Of a DNA stretch of 64,000 nt, positions 62,736 through 64,000 are shown in pieces. The stretch lies in assembly GCF_041296385.1 (NCBI RefSeq), contig NC_091034.1, forward strand, positions 3,379,498 to 3,443,497, in the 5' to 3' direction. Every line of letters starts with the position of its first letter. The first letter of the stretch is position 1. Source of the stretch: Aphelocoma coerulescens (taxonomy: Eukaryota; Chordata; Aves; Passeriformes; Corvidae). The position numbers and the translations under genes were made by a program. The notes beneath the pieces are model-generated. The model was not told where the DNA came from. It made no database searches and worked only from the letters and a program-made list of their open reading frames with translations.

Positions 62736-63945
62736 TGGAAGGCGCTGCAGCTAGGCGCTCCCCCAAGTGTCGGAGGCAAAGGCCGCGTGAGCTTGCCGTC
62801 CCCGGCACGGCTCTCTGTGCGAGACGTAGCCCAGAAGCTTTCCCTTTCCATTCAGAGCACCAGAGAGGCAGAATGCAGTGGTACGTATTGCTCAGGAGGA
62901 AAGGGGCACGGCCCGGCCGCGTTCGGGCAGAAGCAGCGCGCTGGAGCGCTTCGCTGCCGGCACAGAGTTCCGGGCGAGAGGCAGACGACCGGTCCGCCTC
63001 CGGGAGAACGAAGGTACGGCGTGCTCGAAAAGGCGAGGAACGAAGCCGCGGAGCACCGGGCTCGGGTGCGCGTCGTCCGGGCTTGCGAGACGAGCGTGGC
63101 TGCCACTCTCCTGCCTGCAGAATTCACCTTACAGCCTCAGGAAGGAGGACGACGCGCCACAGTTACTTGTGCTGCTGCTGCTGCCTAGTCCTCTTGCAGA
63201 GCTCTGTGGAGGCAAATGCACTTCCCTTCCGTCTCCGAGTTTCGGAGAACACGATGGTAGGTGCAGCGGAGCAGGGAAGTACAGAAGTGCACCGCTGAGA
63301 TTGCTGTTGCTTACGTGCAGAAGGCGAAGGTGCAAGCCAGCACTGGCTTTTGCTTCTAGAGCCGTTCTCCAGGAGAGCAGCTGCTGGAGGTTGACAGCGG
63401 TAGCTGCGAGGCTGAAAACAAGGCAGGACGTCGGGCTTAGAAGAAAGGCACAGGGGCCACAGTGTGATGTGCGCTTTTGGAAGGCTGCTCGGAGAAGGGG
63501 CACTTTCGGAGAGCTTTCTGCTTTGACCTGTGCTCCTGGCCGAGCTCTAGCTGCTGGGACTCTGAAAGGCTGAATGACTAGGAAAGTGCTTGTGTCCACG
63601 CTGTGGATTGAGCACGATCCTTTTTGCAGCAGCGAGAACACACTCGGCCCCACTGGGCTCGTGAACGAGCGTTTACCAGACGTCTGCAATTCGGTGCACT
63701 GCACACACAAGCCCGGTGCTCCCCGGTTTCTTTCTCCGCCTGCCGTTGTCTGGACAGAAGAGAAGCCCAGCCACGGCATCCTACTCGGCCGCTTTTCGGC
63801 GTGTGCACTGCCCGCATACACACGGGTGCTGTGCTCGGCTTTCCTCGGCTCCAGGCACAAGGGTGCTTTCTCAGTTTTGCAGCGTCCCCGGTTCCCCACG
63901 TTGCCCTCGCTCAGCGAAACGTGCCGGGGGAGCAGCACTTGCTGG
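61765..63945. other. Cluster of homopolymer indels (likely low-quality consensus)
   Basis: Eight one-base homopolymer length changes and one substitution fall within about 2.2 kb, after more than 61 kb with no indel at all. This pattern is typical of long-read consensus supported by very few reads. Sequence-level claims in this stretch should be treated with caution. Confidence 0.8.
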
Positions 63946-64000
63946 ATGAGTCTTTCCGTGTGCAAGACTTTGAACGCAGCACCACAATCTGGGCCACGAG
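62736..64000. repeat. Unit 44 (partial), haplotype TG, with indels
   Basis: The window ends at about unit position 1267. Changes are GGG to GG at 63260-63261, AAAAA to AAAA at 63415-63418, CCC to CCCC at 63648-63651, CCC to CC at 63843-63844, and a private A-to-C substitution at 63933. The first 500 or so bases are clean. The long minus-strand open frame here (about 63129-63965) exists only because of these shifts. Confidence 0.92.

Larger units (their letters stand above)
1..64000. repeat. Macrosatellite array, 1,459-bp unit, 43.9 copies
   Basis: The same 1,459-bp sequence recurs head to tail across the whole window, always in the same orientation. Landmarks such as the single EcoRI site (unit position 385-390) and the HindIII site (100-105) recur every 1,459 bases. 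Units 1 to 42 are identical in length. They differ at only seven positions that I could find, so any two units differ by at most about four substitutions. The unit is 888/1459 G+C by hand count (61%) with about 106 CpGs (observed/expected near 0.8). Because 1,459 is not a multiple of three, no reading frame can continue from unit to unit. No poly(A) signal (AATAAA or ATTAAA) is seen on either strand. Both array ends lie outside the window. I do not recognise the family. Substitutions that are silent in all open frames could have been missed in unit positions 708-813, where I only spot-checked copies. Confidence 0.99.

Noticed and set aside
63129..63965. A 278-codon minus-strand frame seen only at the right end
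   Set aside because: It joins frames that are separate in all intact units and exists only because of the one-base homopolymer indels in unit 44.
1..64000. CRISPR array, prophage or bacterial repeat system
   Set aside because: The repeat is 1,459 bp with no unique spacers, no associated genes and no bacterial operon structure.

Overview
The whole window is one uninterrupted head-to-tail tandem array (a macrosatellite). The repeat unit is 1,459 bp and there are 43.9 copies. The window starts and ends inside the array, so no flanking unique DNA is visible. I find no supportable protein gene, rRNA, tRNA, CRISPR array, insertion sequence or other mobile element. Units are numbered from base 1: unit k starts at 1+1459(k-1), and 'unit position' means position within that unit.

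Layout: units 1 to 42 (1-61278) are all exactly 1,459 bp, with no insertion or deletion seen. I found only seven variable positions in them: two common sites (unit position 925 C/T, unit position 948 T/G) and five rare substitutions (52, 131, 223, 344, 517). Each unit is labelled here by its bases at 925 and 948. CT occurs in 22 units, TG in 15, TT in 4 and CG in 3. The order of these labels shows higher-order structure: a seven-unit block (units 24-30) repeats exactly as units 31-37, and a weaker six-unit offset match links units 3-9 to units 9-15. Units 19-23 and 41-44 are runs of TG only, while the left end is mostly CT. The last 2.2 kb (61765-63945) is different: it holds eight one-base homopolymer indels and one substitution, which looks like poor consensus at an assembly edge.

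The unit is about 61% GC with about 106 CpGs by hand count (observed/expected near 0.8), so every copy meets usual CpG-island criteria. It has no poly(A) signal on either strand and few stop codons in any frame. The overlapping open frames therefore reflect composition, not coding. A CpG-rich, kilobase-scale, nearly identical array points to a eukaryotic, probably vertebrate, genome in a long-read assembly. The sequence texture makes me lean towards a bird, but no marker gene in the window confirms this.

Nothing here works as a pathway. The biology on offer is array evolution (unequal exchange, gene conversion, recent homogenisation) and possibly chromatin or noncoding-RNA roles like those of CpG-rich macrosatellites such as human DXZ4 or D4Z4. 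That comparison is by architecture only.
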